A stretch of 60,216 bases of DNA. Source: Nephromyces sp. MM_2019. Taxonomy: Eukaryota > Apicomplexa > Aconoidasida > Nephromycida. Below, piece after piece: positions 12,021 through 24,892 of the stretch; position 1 is the first letter of the stretch, and the number at the start of each line of letters is the position of its first letter. The notes beneath the pieces were generated by a model. That model was not told the origin of the DNA, made no database searches, and saw only the letters and a list, made by a program, of their open reading frames with translations. A program made the position numbers and the translations under genes. The stretch is taken from positions 1 through 60,216 of the forward strand of contig JADHZB010000809.1 of NCBI GenBank assembly GCA_015657535.1, read 5' to 3'.

Positions 12021-14927
12021 TCAATAAAGACAATTAATTTTCAGCTTAATTAAGAAGTAAAGGAAATACCTTTTAAATTTTGTTTTTCTTAAATGTGGAC
12101 CTGAAGACCCAAGGATATCTTGAAAAATTTCGTCGCATTCACTCTCAGTTAAAGCGGGCTTTATCCCTGATAGTGCTTGAATAAATTCCTCTTGTGTAAC
12201 CTTATCATCTTTATCAGCATCTAAGTAGCTCCAAATTTCCTTAAAAGCATTCTTATTTAAAAAGGTCAAAAGATATTCAAGAGTCATGCCTCATAATCTC
12301 TATAAGGTGACTTTTTCGGTCCATAATGGATACGGAAAGTGGAAATAGCATTACCAAACTTACTTGCTTCCCAGGATCATCCAATATATATGATAACAAC
12401 TTTCTGGATTTATTTTCGAGATTCCTTTGCCCATAATCGTTAATCTAACCTTAGTAAACTCATCATAGGTCAAAACCTAACATCTGTTTTGATTTCGTTA
12501 TTCAATTCTCCAAGATTATAGTAACCTTTTGTTGCATTAAAATTGTATCCATCTTAGAAAATTTAATTGAAATACAATTTTGATTATTGTGAATTACTCT
12601 ACCTTATAACTCAAATCCGTTGTTCTATCTTGTATTTTGAAAGTTTTGATCATTTTCAAAATCTGATCTCTATCGATCAAGTCGTCCTTGTCTTGACAAA
12701 AGGCTCGGAAAACGAATTGCACACTTCTAGATACCAAACAAGTTAATTTTTATGTCATAACCATGCCATAAGCTCACAGAACTCTTTCTTACTGTTTTTC
12801 TCTATCTGACAAATGAGAATACCACTCTTGGCCCCTATTGAAGATCTCTTTTAAATTCCCAGACTTCACTAAATGGTATTATTATTATTATTATGGCAAT
12901 TCAAAAGCTAAAATTCTAACAAGATAAAAATTCTATAATTTGTTTGTGCCTTTTTAGCCTGTATTTGCTTAAGAGAATTTAATATTGAGCAAAACTTTAG
13001 GCAAACCTTTGAATTTGAGTAAAGTGAGAGCAACTCTCTGACAATTTATAATCTAAGAAAAACCCAGTATTTGTTAGCTCAACGAATGGTTGGACTTTAA
13101 AAGCATTGTATGAGCTACTTAATTATTATGATATTCTAACCAGCCCGGGAAAAGAAATAAAGGCTAATGATTATAACCAATGTAGGTAAAATAGAAAAAA
13201 CACAGAAGAAAATTCCGAAGCTTTTGATGTCATAAAAAAACTTTTCAGGTATTGAAAATGTTAATTCGATTGAAATTTGAAATAGGAAATACCGTATAAG
13301 TTAGCCTCAGGCTTGCGGTCAAACAAATAGCATGCAGAAACAGAATTAATTGCTAAATAATTTTAAAATTGGAACCATTAAGATTTTCATAACTTATAAA
13401 TAAACCATGATATAATATAGAGATTTTCGGCCGAAATTATGTAAAATAAAGTATTTGTCCTGAAAGTTTCATAATACATAGTTATAAATCATTATTAATG
13501 ACATGCCTGGAAATTGAAAATTTTTTTTCCAAAAAGTCTAGAGAACCAAATCTCCGAATTTTGGAGGAATTTTTCATTATCAATTGGAATCTCCCTATTT
13601 AAGTGGTACTTGGCTAGATATTCCATCTAACTCTTTGTTGCTTACAGTTTATTAGAGGCATGCGGGTTGTAATATATCCTTAGTTGACGTTGGTAATCAT
13701 AAATTAACGCAAGATTTATAAATAGTAAAGCAATTGAGGAACAAGACAAAAAGATTGCTAGCTGAAGACTTCCGAGGGCCATCTAAATTTTAAGCATTAT
13801 TCAATTTGTATAAGACAATATTCAAGAAACTAACCACTGGTTTTATAATTAAGATTATGGGAATTAAGCAAAACCAAGTAATTGGTGATATTTCAATTAG
13901 CTGGGATGTATTTAAAAAAGGGTAGGCAAAACTATTGTTTTAACTTACCTCTACTGTTAAATCACCTAATGCTATCGACATGTACTCACTGAAATCATAT
14001 TCTGCTATCGGTCTCGGTACAAAGGGGCTAGCAGGATTGAAAAAAAATCGTCTTTTATTAATTGTAGCATTGTAATTTTGTACTGGGACTAAAATGCTAG
14101 TTTTTTACCTTAGATTTGAATAAATTACTTCCGAAGAGTTTTGAGTATCAATAGAATTACTTCTAGCTATTTTGTTTATACAAGTTGATTGAAGCTTGTT
14201 TAAGTTAAAAAAATCAAGAATCTGTTTTACCATTTCCCTCCATCCTGTTTCAAAGCAATGCTAATTAAAATTTTAATGCTAATCTTAAAGACCTTACTTT
14301 CGCCAGATGTTAGCTCTTATGGAAGTTAAGGAAACAAGGATAATTCCTATTATTATGTAACACACCATCAGAATGAAAACATAAATATGGACTTCTTCAA
14401 TCATTGAATAAAGCACTGTTGGTGCTGTGTGTGGATCATGGTTTTCTTCAGCTAGTTCCTAAAGTGGCTATCTTTGATAAGTGAATTAGGGATATATTTG
14501 GTAATCACCTTTACAGCAGCTTTTTCAACTTGATCAATGCCAATATATCTGTCATTTAACTTCATGATAACCCCAAAGCGAGTAAAAGAAAAGAGTAGAA
14601 GCGATATGAAGCCTAGTATTGTCAATTCTTTGTAGAGTACATTTATGATTTTTAAGAGCTGTTCAGAATTCTGTTTTTTTACTATTTTGTTCAGCATCTC
14701 GTTCAGATACTTTTCAAATTTAGTCTGTTGCTGATTTGTATAATTAGGAAACTTACCTCAAAAATAAAAGTAAAAGCCAGAATTGTAAGAAGGATTAAAA
14801 TAATGGCATTCTTATAAATATTTTTATTATGAGTAGCATAAACCTCCTCCAAAGCTATCAAATCTGAGATTCCTTCGAAACCCAAATTATCACCTAGCCA
14901 AATGGAATTAAAATTTCGCTCAATCAT
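12021..14927 (-). CDS. MLO-like seven-transmembrane protein with apparent C-terminal EF-hand domain
   Basis: Starting at ATG 14927, the exons read like the MLO family: a first membrane span (NAIILILLTILAFTFIFE, exon end 14757); exon 14509-14724 with FEKYLNEMLNKI then ELTILGFISLLLFSF, close to the MLO hallmark 'ELMLLGFISLLL'; exon 14298-14458 with HDPHTAPTVLYSMIEEVHIY, a span and NIWRK; exon from about 14040 with AEYDFSEYMSIALGDLTVE, the MLO 'FDFHKYM..AL' box; then spans ITWFCLIPIILIIKPV and LAIFLSCSSIALLFINLAL, a loop EKFLQNSEIWFSRLFG, and a last span near 13150-13230. Past the membrane region, with no evident new start, follow KEIFNRGQEWYSHLSDREK, FCQDKDDLIDRDQ (degenerate EF loop), VLTYDEFTK and DADKDDKVTQEE (canonical EF-hand loop), near 12021-12890. 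Junctions near 14270-14298, 12900 and the 3' end are unresolved. It could be two adjacent genes. MLO assignment is from recognised motifs; the fusion is inference. Confidence 0.62.
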
Positions 14928-15468
14928 GTTAAACAATGGGAATAAACTTAATTTGCAATTATTAATTAAATTGAAATACTTATATTACAACTAAAATTAT
15001 TGTGAGAATGTAGTTACATTCATACTGTATAAAGTTGATGATGCTTGTTATTCACTGAAATATGTGAAAAAATCTAGCTACCTCCTTAAAATGTGCAAAT
15101 GCTACTGTGTATTTTGCTAAGTTAATCGGAAAATAAAAAGCTTTATTTAATTTACTGTCAATTCAGTTTCTATGGATTTATATTTTAAAAGTTCATAGAA
15201 AAATCCACTTTCGAATGTTAATTAATAAACAAACTACTTAAAAATTGTTCTAGCAGCTGTCATAGTAATTTCTCTAGCAACCTTTATAAGCCTAGAAGTT
15301 TCGTTGCTGAGATTTGGTCACAGGTCTTCTACCTTTGACATAGCTAAAGGTCCTAGACCCGTGATTTTAGTGGATTCGTCTAGACAAACACTGTAATACC
15401 CAACACCTAAAGGGATATAGATTCAGAGTTGAGTAAAATAAACTAATTCGTTTAATTTTGAATCACTG
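14928..15468. other. Spacer upstream of the MLO-like gene
   Basis: AT-rich, no gene seen. It lies between the start of the MLO-like gene and the stop of the next minus-strand gene and probably holds the MLO promoter. Confidence 0.5.
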
Positions 15469-15798
15469 CTAACCTTTCTTAATCTTTTTTAAATCATTTT
15501 CTGGTTTCTTGATAACCAAATTATGATTCAAAAATCCATAAATTTTTAGTTGCTGCTTTATAAAAACTCGAATAAAGCTGTTATATCGAATATTTTCCAA
15601 ATTTGAAGGAGACTCGAGGTTTGATTTTACACTGACAAACTCTTCTTCATTAGTATTTGCATTTCTACACTTTAAGATAACGAACTTTGAATCATTTTCC
15701 TCTGCCTCAACCACTTTTAGTATAGACCAAGTTGGTTCCGAGTTTTCTTTTGCTTTAAAAAGAGTAGAAGTGATTTTCTTTCTAAAGGCCTCAAACAT
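15469..15798 (-). CDS. Small conserved-looking protein, unknown function
   Basis: A single-exon 109-residue protein starting at ATG 15798 (MFEAFRKKITSTLFKAKENS). It has no signal peptide or membrane span. The middle alternates hydrophobic and polar residues in a beta-strand pattern (WSILKVVEAEENDSKFVILK, then EEFVSVKSNLE, SFIRVFIKQQLKIYGFLN), which would suit a small beta-barrel such as an OB fold, and the end is Lys-rich (KKPENDLKKIKKG). The OB-fold idea is only a guess from strand pattern. The G+C rise and Glu/Lys-rich composition compared with flanking DNA favour a real gene. Confidence 0.55.
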   Translation of the reverse strand: MFEAFRKKITSTLFKAKENSEPTWSILKVVEAEENDSKFVILKCRNANTNEEEFVSVKSNLESPSNLENIRYNSFIRVFIKQQLKIYGFLNHNLVIKKPENDLKKIKKG

Positions 15799-16399
15799 GC
15801 TAGCAAAATTCTTTCATTTTTCCACATTTCTTAACCAAGTCATTGACCATGAAGTTATAATACCTCATTGGGAATTGAATTTTTACCCTTAATTCGTTAG
15901 CAAAGTTTAGATTAAAAGTGGGGTATGAATAGCTTAGCTATATATAGTGGGATTTAATTTTTTAATGGAAAGAATTAATATTCAGAAGCATGATTAATTG
16001 GGTTTCAGAAATTTGCGATAACATTCAAGAATATTTATATGGGGTTCTGATTATTATAAACTTAGAGTTGGAAAAAACAATGAAACCAAGATAATTATAT
16101 TTTTATTATTTTAAAAACACTGAAAACATAAAATTCTGGAATTTAGAAATATATTAAGGAAGGTGGAAACCTTAAACATGGTAGCTTCAAGTTAGAAGTT
16201 TAAAATAGTAAAATTCAACTAGAAATTTCCAAGAAATTTATTGAAATATATAGTGTCTAGATCGGATTTAGTGATATTAGGGGATTTTACTTTCCCATAA
16301 TAGCTTTGAATTATATGCAATCGGCAATTTAAGCTTTACGAATAGCCCAAGAACTTAAGTGTGATGGATTCTTCTAAAAATATGGTAATCTACTTAAAG
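15799..16399. other. Spacer between small gene and karyopherin
   Basis: AT-rich, no gene recognised. It contains the 3' flank of the karyopherin gene and the likely promoter of the gene starting at 15798. Confidence 0.5.
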
Positions 16400-19300
16400 T
16401 TAGAAAGTTTTGCTTTCTAAATATTGTTTTACTATAGATGGTGCCATATTCATTAGAGAATAGATTTCTTGTTTAGAGTCATTTTGAAAATTATTTAAAA
16501 AGGCTGTCAATAGATTATAAGTCTTTTCCAAAGTGAAATTTAACCCTTCTGTGCAATTGTATAAAGACCAAATGAAAAAGTAGTTGCATATATTTTAGGT
16601 TTGTTACGAGAAACTATATAAAATTCAATTATTCATTAAGTACCTGTGAAGCATCCATTTACATCTTGAAATGAGGTTGTATCAGGATGTATAGCACATA
16701 AATTAAAAGCAAAGTAAAATCTTGAGGGCTTGGGCAATTTATTTCCATTTTGAGTACTACCTCTATAAGAATTAAGAAAAGAATCCCTATATGTGGTGTC
16801 ATAGAAATTCTCAATTTTAGGTGATCCAAGCTGATAGATTGTTTGAAGTTGTTCAAAGATTGTCTCGAGTGCTTGTTTGATTAAATTTAGCTGGTATGGG
16901 AATCGATTAAGTATACTAATTTCCGTAAATGTTATGGATAGTTTCGTTATAACATCTGAAATCTTCCTGAGAGTATAAAAAATATCTTAGGAATGTGGCC
17001 ATGAAAAATAAAGAGCTACACAACTTTATAAAATTTTAATGTAATCTTAGAACCTGAAAGATTCTTGAAAAGCTTGAAATAAATTGATAAGATTATCTTG
17101 CGTGTGTTCCGTATCCATTTTATGAATCAAATCAAAAAATAAATTTGAATTTCTTACTATCCAGCATGTTAGAGGAGGTATAAAGTGTTCTGGTATAAAT
17201 TTAATAAGTTCTGCTTTTTCAAGGTTATTGAATTTTGATTGATTTTCCCTGAATTCATTTTGCTTTAAAAATCTCATCAAAATGCAGACAAACAGGTTTT
17301 GTGTACTCTCAATGTCTGAATCTGATCGCACAAGCGAGAAATGAAAAAGTGAAATATGTAAACATCTCCTTACTGTCCAATAGCTCTGAGTTGGAAATAA
17401 ATGTAAAGCACGATTTAGCATATCTATAAAGTAGAAAAGAGTTCTCAAAACTCTCTAATAAGAATTTGTCCTAAACTTCCAAATAATTATGCTAGAGTTA
17501 TATTTATGTTTATGTGATATCATTTATATGGTAAAATTGGGTATATGAAATTCCTAGTGTTCTCACTTGTTGGTTATCTAACCCTAATGTAAGCAAATAG
17601 ACCAAATTATTATATTTTATGTTGTAGATGTTAAAAAGGATAGAAAGATTGGTTGATTCGAATGGCTTAGATGAGTAGGATGTGTAGTTGATGTTGAAAA
17701 ATAATGAAAGATATTCAAGAATTATCTCAAGAACTTTATAAATTCCCTCTGTTTTGTCATGTCTGAAACAAAGCATGCCAAACTCAACAAGTGGGTTAAA
17801 AAGTGGTACCAATTTTTCTACCTGTTTATAAATATTTGATAATGAAAATATTTTAAATTAGGGCTTTGATGTAGCATAGCTAGTATTGGGAAGGCAAATG
17901 TGTAATATACAATTTAAGGGTGTATTTAGGTTAAGTAGGTACTTAATGGTTGTCAGTATAATAGTAGCGTGAGAGAAGTTCTAAATAGTTTAATTTGTAT
18001 ATTATGTTCAATAATGTGCTATCTAATTAGGATTCAAAAAAATGTTACAGTTATATATTGGAATCAAGGAAGCTTGAAATTTTTGTGTTCAGAATGATAA
18101 GTAAATACAAAAAATATGCTAGAAAATCAACCCAGTTTTAAATGAAAAATATTTTTAAATGTACATTATTACATTTTGGTTTAAATTAACTATCCGCAAA
18201 ATTGAAATCCAAAGGTTGAACATTTTTTTCAAAAGTTGTTTCTCAAATGAATCTCTTTCTGAATAGAGCATGTAAGTAGCTAATTAAATATTGAAAGATA
18301 ATTTTAAACGGAAGTTATATATTCTCAAGAAGTTGACATAAATATTAATAAAACTAAAATGTTTGCACCTTGAGTTAATTGTTCTTCGTTGAAATGAGAT
18401 CTCAAATAATCAAATAAGATCTGTGAAGGATCATTTTGTATAAATGAAGCATTCGAATTTGATCTTCGTGTTGTTTATAGATATATATCAATAAATGTAA
18501 GTGCTATAAATGTTTATAGGTACTATGTGTGCGATGTGTTTGCATATTTAATCAATGAATAAGTTTTTTATGGTGTGTCAAAATATTCAAGATTTACCTC
18601 TTGGCATAATTCCAAGACCCAGTTAAAATGAGGAAATTCTCTACTTTGCTCATCATCAAATCTTAATAAAAATAATTGCAATAATAAGACTATTTCTTCT
18701 CTGATGTGTTCGTGTTGCAAATTCCATAAAGCCTGAAGTTTCAAAGGATGTTCAGCCAATATTTGAACAACGTTTAGTTCATTGTTTGTTGCAGAAAGCA
18801 GCTTTCGTAAGAGCTCAATACATGCTGAACAGTCGGATGGGTTATTTATCTAAATTTATAGTATGGATATGCTTACATTCAAATATTTCGGGGTATTTGC
18901 GTACGTGTAGAAAGGTAAACTCAAATTATGAAATTAAGATTTAAAAGATTTGCAAGTAATTAAAGATATCGTTATTTTATGTCACATTTTTCAAATATAC
19001 AATTTATAACCCACCATAAATAGAAAATAGGATAGGTTTGCGATAATAATTTCTATTTTGTCTTGGAGGTTCCAAATATTATCGTCAGGGAATTTTTCGT
19101 TGAGGAGTTTTATTGAGTAAATTGTTGATACTTTAACTTTGAAATTACTTGACTGGAGAAGCTGATTAAGGACTTTGAAAACATTTATAACTTCAAAAGT
19201 CGGTATAGTGCCATAGACTAATGCTTTCTGAAAGAAAAATATGTTTAAGTACATAAGAAAATTTGGAAAGGAGTATAGTACGAAATGTTTAGATTAAACT

Positions 19301-22300
19301 CAGGCTACATATATAGACATATATATATCCTTCGTATATTTACTTACTCTGAATAGGACTGATAAGCGATATTGAATTAGAGGGTGAAGCTTGCTGACAT
19401 CATTCTAAAAAGATAGAAAAACCAATAATTGAAAGAGATGTATGAATATTTGGTTAAATTTTATGCTTATCTCACTTCAACTATAATGTTTGAAATTTGG
19501 CTAAAAAGAGAGTCACTCTGTACAGACATCTTAATTAATACAATACACCAACTCAATAAAGATTCGCATCTTGAACAAGTACTTAGAAAAATATCTTGAT
19601 CTATACCTATAAGCAAATGAGTTTTGTGAATAATTAATACGATAGAGGTTAATTGAATTATAGCTTACTTAGGTGAGAAAGGGCCTCAAATGATCGAATA
19701 AGCTCAGAGATAACGTGGGGTATGATACTCCTCATATATAACTCCTAAATTGTGTAAGTTTACAATAGGAGTGCATGTATATGGGTATATAGATACAAAT
19801 CAATGTGAAAAATAGAAATACACACAATACCTGTGGGATTTCAGTAAAAAGGGATTTAGTTTCTTTTCTAAGTGCCCAAATAGATGATAATGGGTCAGAA
19901 TTTAGTTCATCATCATCTTCCATCCATTGAACTATCTGTTAAAAAAATTTGTATGGATGTGTGTACTAAGGTTTATTTGCTTAACTGTATAAAGATTAGT
20001 TCAAGTGGTTGTAAGTCTGAAAATCTTTAAGTATATGGGTATTGTAGCCTACCTCATCCATTTTTAATGAAACAAACTTAGTTTGTATAAAATCACATAA
20101 TCCAGCTATACTATTTGACTCATTCAAAAATTGTTCAAATTGAAGTAAGCCAGAGGTACATAAGTTCGCCAAGGTATTATCAATGTCACCAGTATTGGCG
20201 TTGTTTTTCCAATAATTATTACAAACAATTGTAATTTTAAGTAAATTGATAACTCTCAAGGAAATTTCCTCATTTGAGGGTGGATCAAGCCCCTTGTTAA
20301 AGTATATAAAGATGTGTGTACAATGATTCAAACTTGCAATACAAGGAAATTATATGATATATATATTATACTTACACATTAAGCACATAATTGACTAAAA
20401 TAAGAATTAATCTTAAATATCAATTATGTATATAAAGTTCATATATGCTCAATGAAAATGCAGTTGAGTATAGATTAGGTTTTACATAATAGGAAGTTCA
20501 ATATATATATATATTAAAAACTAAGTATCAAATACATAAGGATAAGTATATAAACAACATAAATAGTCAATGTATGCAAGGTATACCGCTACGAAATTGC
20601 AAAGTGATCGGAGAATTGCATTTAAATCCATATAGATGGGGCTTAAAGGCTGAAATTTGAATAAATTGGTCAAGCTAAATAGTAATTGTTTATACATAAG
20701 ATTTTATTCAATTCGTTGAAAAGGTATATATGTATATATTGTTTCTATATTAAATAGCTTACTTTTTGATGTTATTTGACAAATTTTTCAATAAATCAAA
20801 CTCAATCCCCTTGAATCCAACCTGCATAGTAATTCTTAACATTGTAGAAAACTTTCTTGAAAATGAGCTAAAATATTCAATGAGTGTGGTAGTGTGTTCA
20901 ATCTTATCAAAATAATAGGCCAATAAGTATACGATTATACGGTCAAGAAATAGGGAGGCCTAGGGAAATTATATATACATAGAAATATATCCATTGGAGA
21001 ATTGTCATAAGTATACTAGATGTAGTTTTTGGGTTCATCTATTTGATTAGTTTATGCATTGATTGTGTTTAGATATCTGAATTAGTGTTCAATATGAAAT
21101 TTTTATTAAGTACAAAGTTATGATGCCTCAAGTCTATGTTTATGGTGTTTTATATAACCTTCCAGAAACCCTCAAATTGTTGAAATGATTGTGTTGTTTG
21201 AATATGGTTCGCTAAATGGAGCCATAAAGGGCCTTGATTGATGTTTAGATAAAAATATGAGTAAATAACGATATTTACGAAAAAGGTATATTCATCTATC
21301 ATTCCACAAAAGGAATATTTACAAAACAATGCAAATAATTTTGATAATCTTACAAATATGGTGTTTCATATTACCTATCTTTTCCAACAAGGGTCCACCC
21401 AAAGTAAATGTTAACACCTTATCCTTAGGTAATCTCTTTGAGCTTTGTTCCTAGTAAGTAATATATATGAAAATTGCTGTGTACAGTTAAACAAGCCAAC
21501 ATATGATAAGCAAACAGTTTGTAGTATATTTTCTCTCACTTTTACAGTCTGGCTTAACAGTTGGAGAAAAAATAACCTTCTTTTATTTATTGAGAATTGA
21601 AAGCTGTCTTGGTCTTCAAGACCAGCTAAAAAATGAAAGAAAAGTAAAAGAAATTAAACATAAATAGATTCATTGAATATAGCACCAATAATCCGATAGT
21701 AATGATTTAGACTCACAATAAATATGGTTAAAAATGGTTGGTAAAAGAGCATCCCAATTGTTGGGAAATTCATTTCTACATATTGGCCTTGTAATTGATA
21801 AAACCTTGTGAAAAAAACGAGCACATATGTTTAAGGATTGTTATTTTGGGTTTATAAAACAAAAAGTTTACTATTAAACAATTTGTGCATTCAATATCTA
21901 GTGAAATGGAGGTATGGGCAGTTATCTAAACTGTGACTTAATATGTAAAAAAAGTGTGTACATTTTTGTTTCGTAATTAAATATGTGATTTTAGTATGTA
22001 AATTACTTCTCTTGAGAATGGTATTTCATCAAAATTGTTAAGAATGTCAATAATGTTGTGTTTGATTACTTCTTTTTCTTCATCCCGAATAAAATAACCC
22101 GTTCGTGGCTGATATAGTCAGATATAACCAAAGATGGAGGTGTGTTAGTGTAATTATTTTGCTTCAAATATGTCTACTTTTATGTATGTTTATATATGTG
22201 CTTTCAGGTATTCTGTATTTATTATATATATGTGTGATAAATAGGGATTAAAATACTTTCCATCTCCTGTTAATAGCGTTTTTACAGAGGCTAATTGATA

Positions 22301-22810
22301 GAAAGGATAAGGTTTTGTTGTAGCTTTGAGATTCCTCAAAAATATCTAACAAAATCGTGCAAAATCCCGGAGTAACCTCCATTTCCATGAGCAGATTCGT
22401 GCACTGAGTAATTTAAAGACTTCAAAAATTTCAATTGTCACACGTTTGTATATGCATTAATATTTACCTTTGGATCTACTGTATTCCCAACAGATGAGTT
22501 GAGTAGTGCCTTCAAGAAAAAGTTTAATTTGGAATTGTGTACATATTTATGCTAAAAATCCTATGAAGTGTCATTTAAAGTCTATATAAATATGTAAAAT
22601 ATATACTAATAATTCTGTTCGTCTACATACGCATTTATTACCCTGTGGTATGTTCATGAATTCATTAACATCCATAAATAATCTAACTCCAATACTCCCT
22701 AACCTTCNNNNNNNNNCCCCCCCCTAAAAGTCTCCTACCTCTATTAACAGCGCTTTTCCATTGGGATATAGCCCCATAAAATGTTGGACAAATTGTTCAC
22801 GCTCTACCAT
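16400..22810 (-). CDS. Importin-11/Kap120-like karyopherin (importin-beta superfamily), many exons
   Basis: Nuclear transport receptor built of HEAT repeats. It begins at ATG 22810 (MVERE, then PNGKALLIE before GTAGGAG). After the intron carrying the N gap come ALLNSSVGNTVDPK and, near 22260-22410, a long exon ending SFLSISLCKNAINRRWK, matching the importin N-terminal pattern of residues around 'LKN.I...W'. Many helical exons follow. Near 19830-19940 the exon reads QWMEDDDELNSDPLSSIWAL then RKETKSLFTEIPQ and RSIIPHVISELI, which resembles the importin-11/Kap120 block of W, acidic residues, W/R and a C-terminal LF segment. Further: EHPLKLQALWNLQHEHIREE (18568-18759), LFPTQSYWTVRRCLHISLFH and FIPPLTCWIVRNSNLFFDLI (17050-17450). 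The likely last exon ends VKQYLESKTF at stop 16400. Importin-beta superfamily membership is confident; the importin-11 subtype is moderate. Individual exon edges were not all resolved, so the length (probably about 1,000 residues) is approximate. Confidence 0.72.
22708..22716. other. Assembly gap of nine Ns
   Basis: Nine N bases followed by a run of eight C, within the first intron of the karyopherin gene. The poly-C run is out of character for this AT-rich DNA and probably marks an assembly join or a homopolymer that was hard to sequence. Confidence 0.95.
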
Positions 22811-22919
22811 AGTTCAAACAATTCCTTTGAAAAAAGTTAAAGAAAAAGTATATATAAGATATCAAATATAAAATTTTTCACAGGCTTCTCTGAGGTGTTA
22901 AGCCTACATCTGTATCTAG

Positions 22920-23260
22920 TACATCTATACTTAAACACCGCCAAAAAGGTTGATAGATATGCGCTGTGGGGATGTTTTAGCTCAGCTATTTACCATGAAA
23001 AATTATAAAACTCGTTTATTTGATCAAGCTAGTATAACTGAGTGGTCACATACACTTTATAATAATGATATGCAGAAACTAACCAAATACTCTTTCAAGG
23101 GGAGTTTTGTTCCAAGAACAAATAGATTAAGAAACAATTTTTGTTGTTTTCTGGAGAGTGAAGTTGATACAAATATGTTTATATATATTTGTGTATTGTG
23201 TTTTGCTTCATAGGTTGCTTGCCACGATATGTAGTCACGTGGTTACAGGGACAGGGTTAG
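22920..23260 (+). CDS. Candidate small gene, unknown function
   Basis: Plus-strand coding-like stretch running head-to-head with the karyopherin start. One reading begins at ATG 22959 (MRCGDVLAQLFTMKNYKTRL) and continues through FDQASITEWSHTLYNNDMQK and YSFKGSFVPRTNRLRNNF. A donor after that point (GTTGTTTTC) joins in frame to an acceptor at 23213, giving a short last exon CLPRYVVTWLQGQG with stop at 23258-23260. An alternative puts an intron at 22950-22981 (GTTGATAG to TTTTAG), joining an upstream segment ILKHRQK to AQLFTMKNYK; in that case the true start is further left. The composition (basic, aromatic, few acidic residues) would fit a small mitochondrial protein, but this is only an impression. 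Confidence 0.35.
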
Positions 23261-24892
23261 CCCGACATCTGGAATCGTTGGTATTTATAAAGACGGTCAA
23301 AATTAAAATAAACTCTTCATTTTACATCATATGGATTTGTTTAAATATTACATTAATTTTATCTAAGACCCTAAGATTAGTTGATTGAATTAAAATTCAT
23401 TCAATGTTACCTTATTTGTGTGTGTATAGTTTATATGTAGCTAGGCATGTGTGTGTGTATGTGTGTGCATGTCAGTGAGGGTATTTGAGTTTGTTTCTGG
23501 TTTTTTTAGTATATTCATATGTGTGTCATTATATATATATATGATTATATATGTGATTGTAGTTATGTGTGTATTTATGTGTTTATGCAAATGTCTGTTA
23601 AGTATGTCAGTTTATTCAAATTTACGAGTCTAAGTATTTTTGGTTATATGCACAAATGTACTTGCGTGTCTATGTGTGTATTCATTCATACATCTTTGCA
23701 TCTGTGAGCATAGTAGCGCTAATGAGTGTGTTGGTTGCTACTTTTTCCACTTGAATGCTAAGAAAAAGAATTTTGAATTAACTTAAACAATGGTTTTCTG
23801 CGGAATTAAAGATAAGCTAAAACATTTAGACAAAACTTCGTCCCATAAGTTTCTTTTATTTAATATATCCTTTTCAGCTCAAATACTATCATTCAAGACT
23901 TGAAACAAGCGATTTAACAAAATATTAACAAAATTATTGAAAATGAAAATATTGCCATTTTTTCACACATTGAGCTTTCCCTAAATTGGATGAATAAACC
24001 CAACTTTGATTCTATGATAGAATTAATACTATTAAATTAAACTAAATTTATATGCTCAAATAAACGTTTTAAAAAATTAAATACCTAAACAGCACTCACC
24101 AGTGAATCAGATTTTATTATTCTCTTGAATATATAGACAAGTATTCAAATAAAAGTTGTCTGACAAGCTAAGATAGTTAACTCGTTAAAATAAATAATAT
24201 ACAACAAAATAAACTGTTTTTATAAATTATATATAAGTTATTGAGTCTCTACACTTAAAGTAGTTTTTATATGATTAAACATTAACTTCTATTCAAAACT
24301 TGTTCACATCTTTTGGTATTAAGCTTTTTATAACATGTAGTATTTTTCGTTTGACAAGCATTTAGATATATATACATGTACTAGGACTTGTGCAAAGGCA
24401 CTAGATACACATGAAAATAACTTAAGTATAAACAAATATAAGTAGACATGAACTATAAAGCATACGCAAACATACATGTATAATAACCAGCTCAAATAGA
24501 TCAATTAAAAAACTAATGATAAGCTGACGATGCATTCCCTGAATCTTATTTGGAAGGGCATCTAAACTATGCATGTATGCTAGTGTCAAATACTATCCAC
24601 ATACATGTGCTAACAATTCGAATTTTACCTATTCACATAGTAAACAATTCTAGATTTTTTCACAATTTTGCTTTTTACTATCTAACTAACCACACAGAAA
24701 CAAATATACACAAACTTTTCCAGTAACATTCTTACAAATCAGTTTCAACCCACAACCTTTACTCAATCTATAGATGAAAATCTATTAATTTTGTCCAACT
24801 AACTCATTAATAATACTATTTTTGCACCATTTTCTTCTAATTAATAATAAATCATTAATATAAGTCTTCCACTCCAAACACCTTACTTAAGA
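23261..24892. other. Intergenic region upstream of isocitrate dehydrogenase
   Basis: No gene seen over about 1.6 kb. The left part holds a TG/TA microsatellite tract (entered separately) and the rest is plain AT-rich DNA, probably including the IDH promoter and 5' leader. Confidence 0.55.
23419..23710. repeat. TG/TA-rich microsatellite tract
   Basis: Interrupted (TG)n, (TA)n and TGTA runs over about 290 bases. Open frames across it give only Cys/Val/Met/Tyr/Ile repeats and are not considered genes. Confidence 0.8.
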
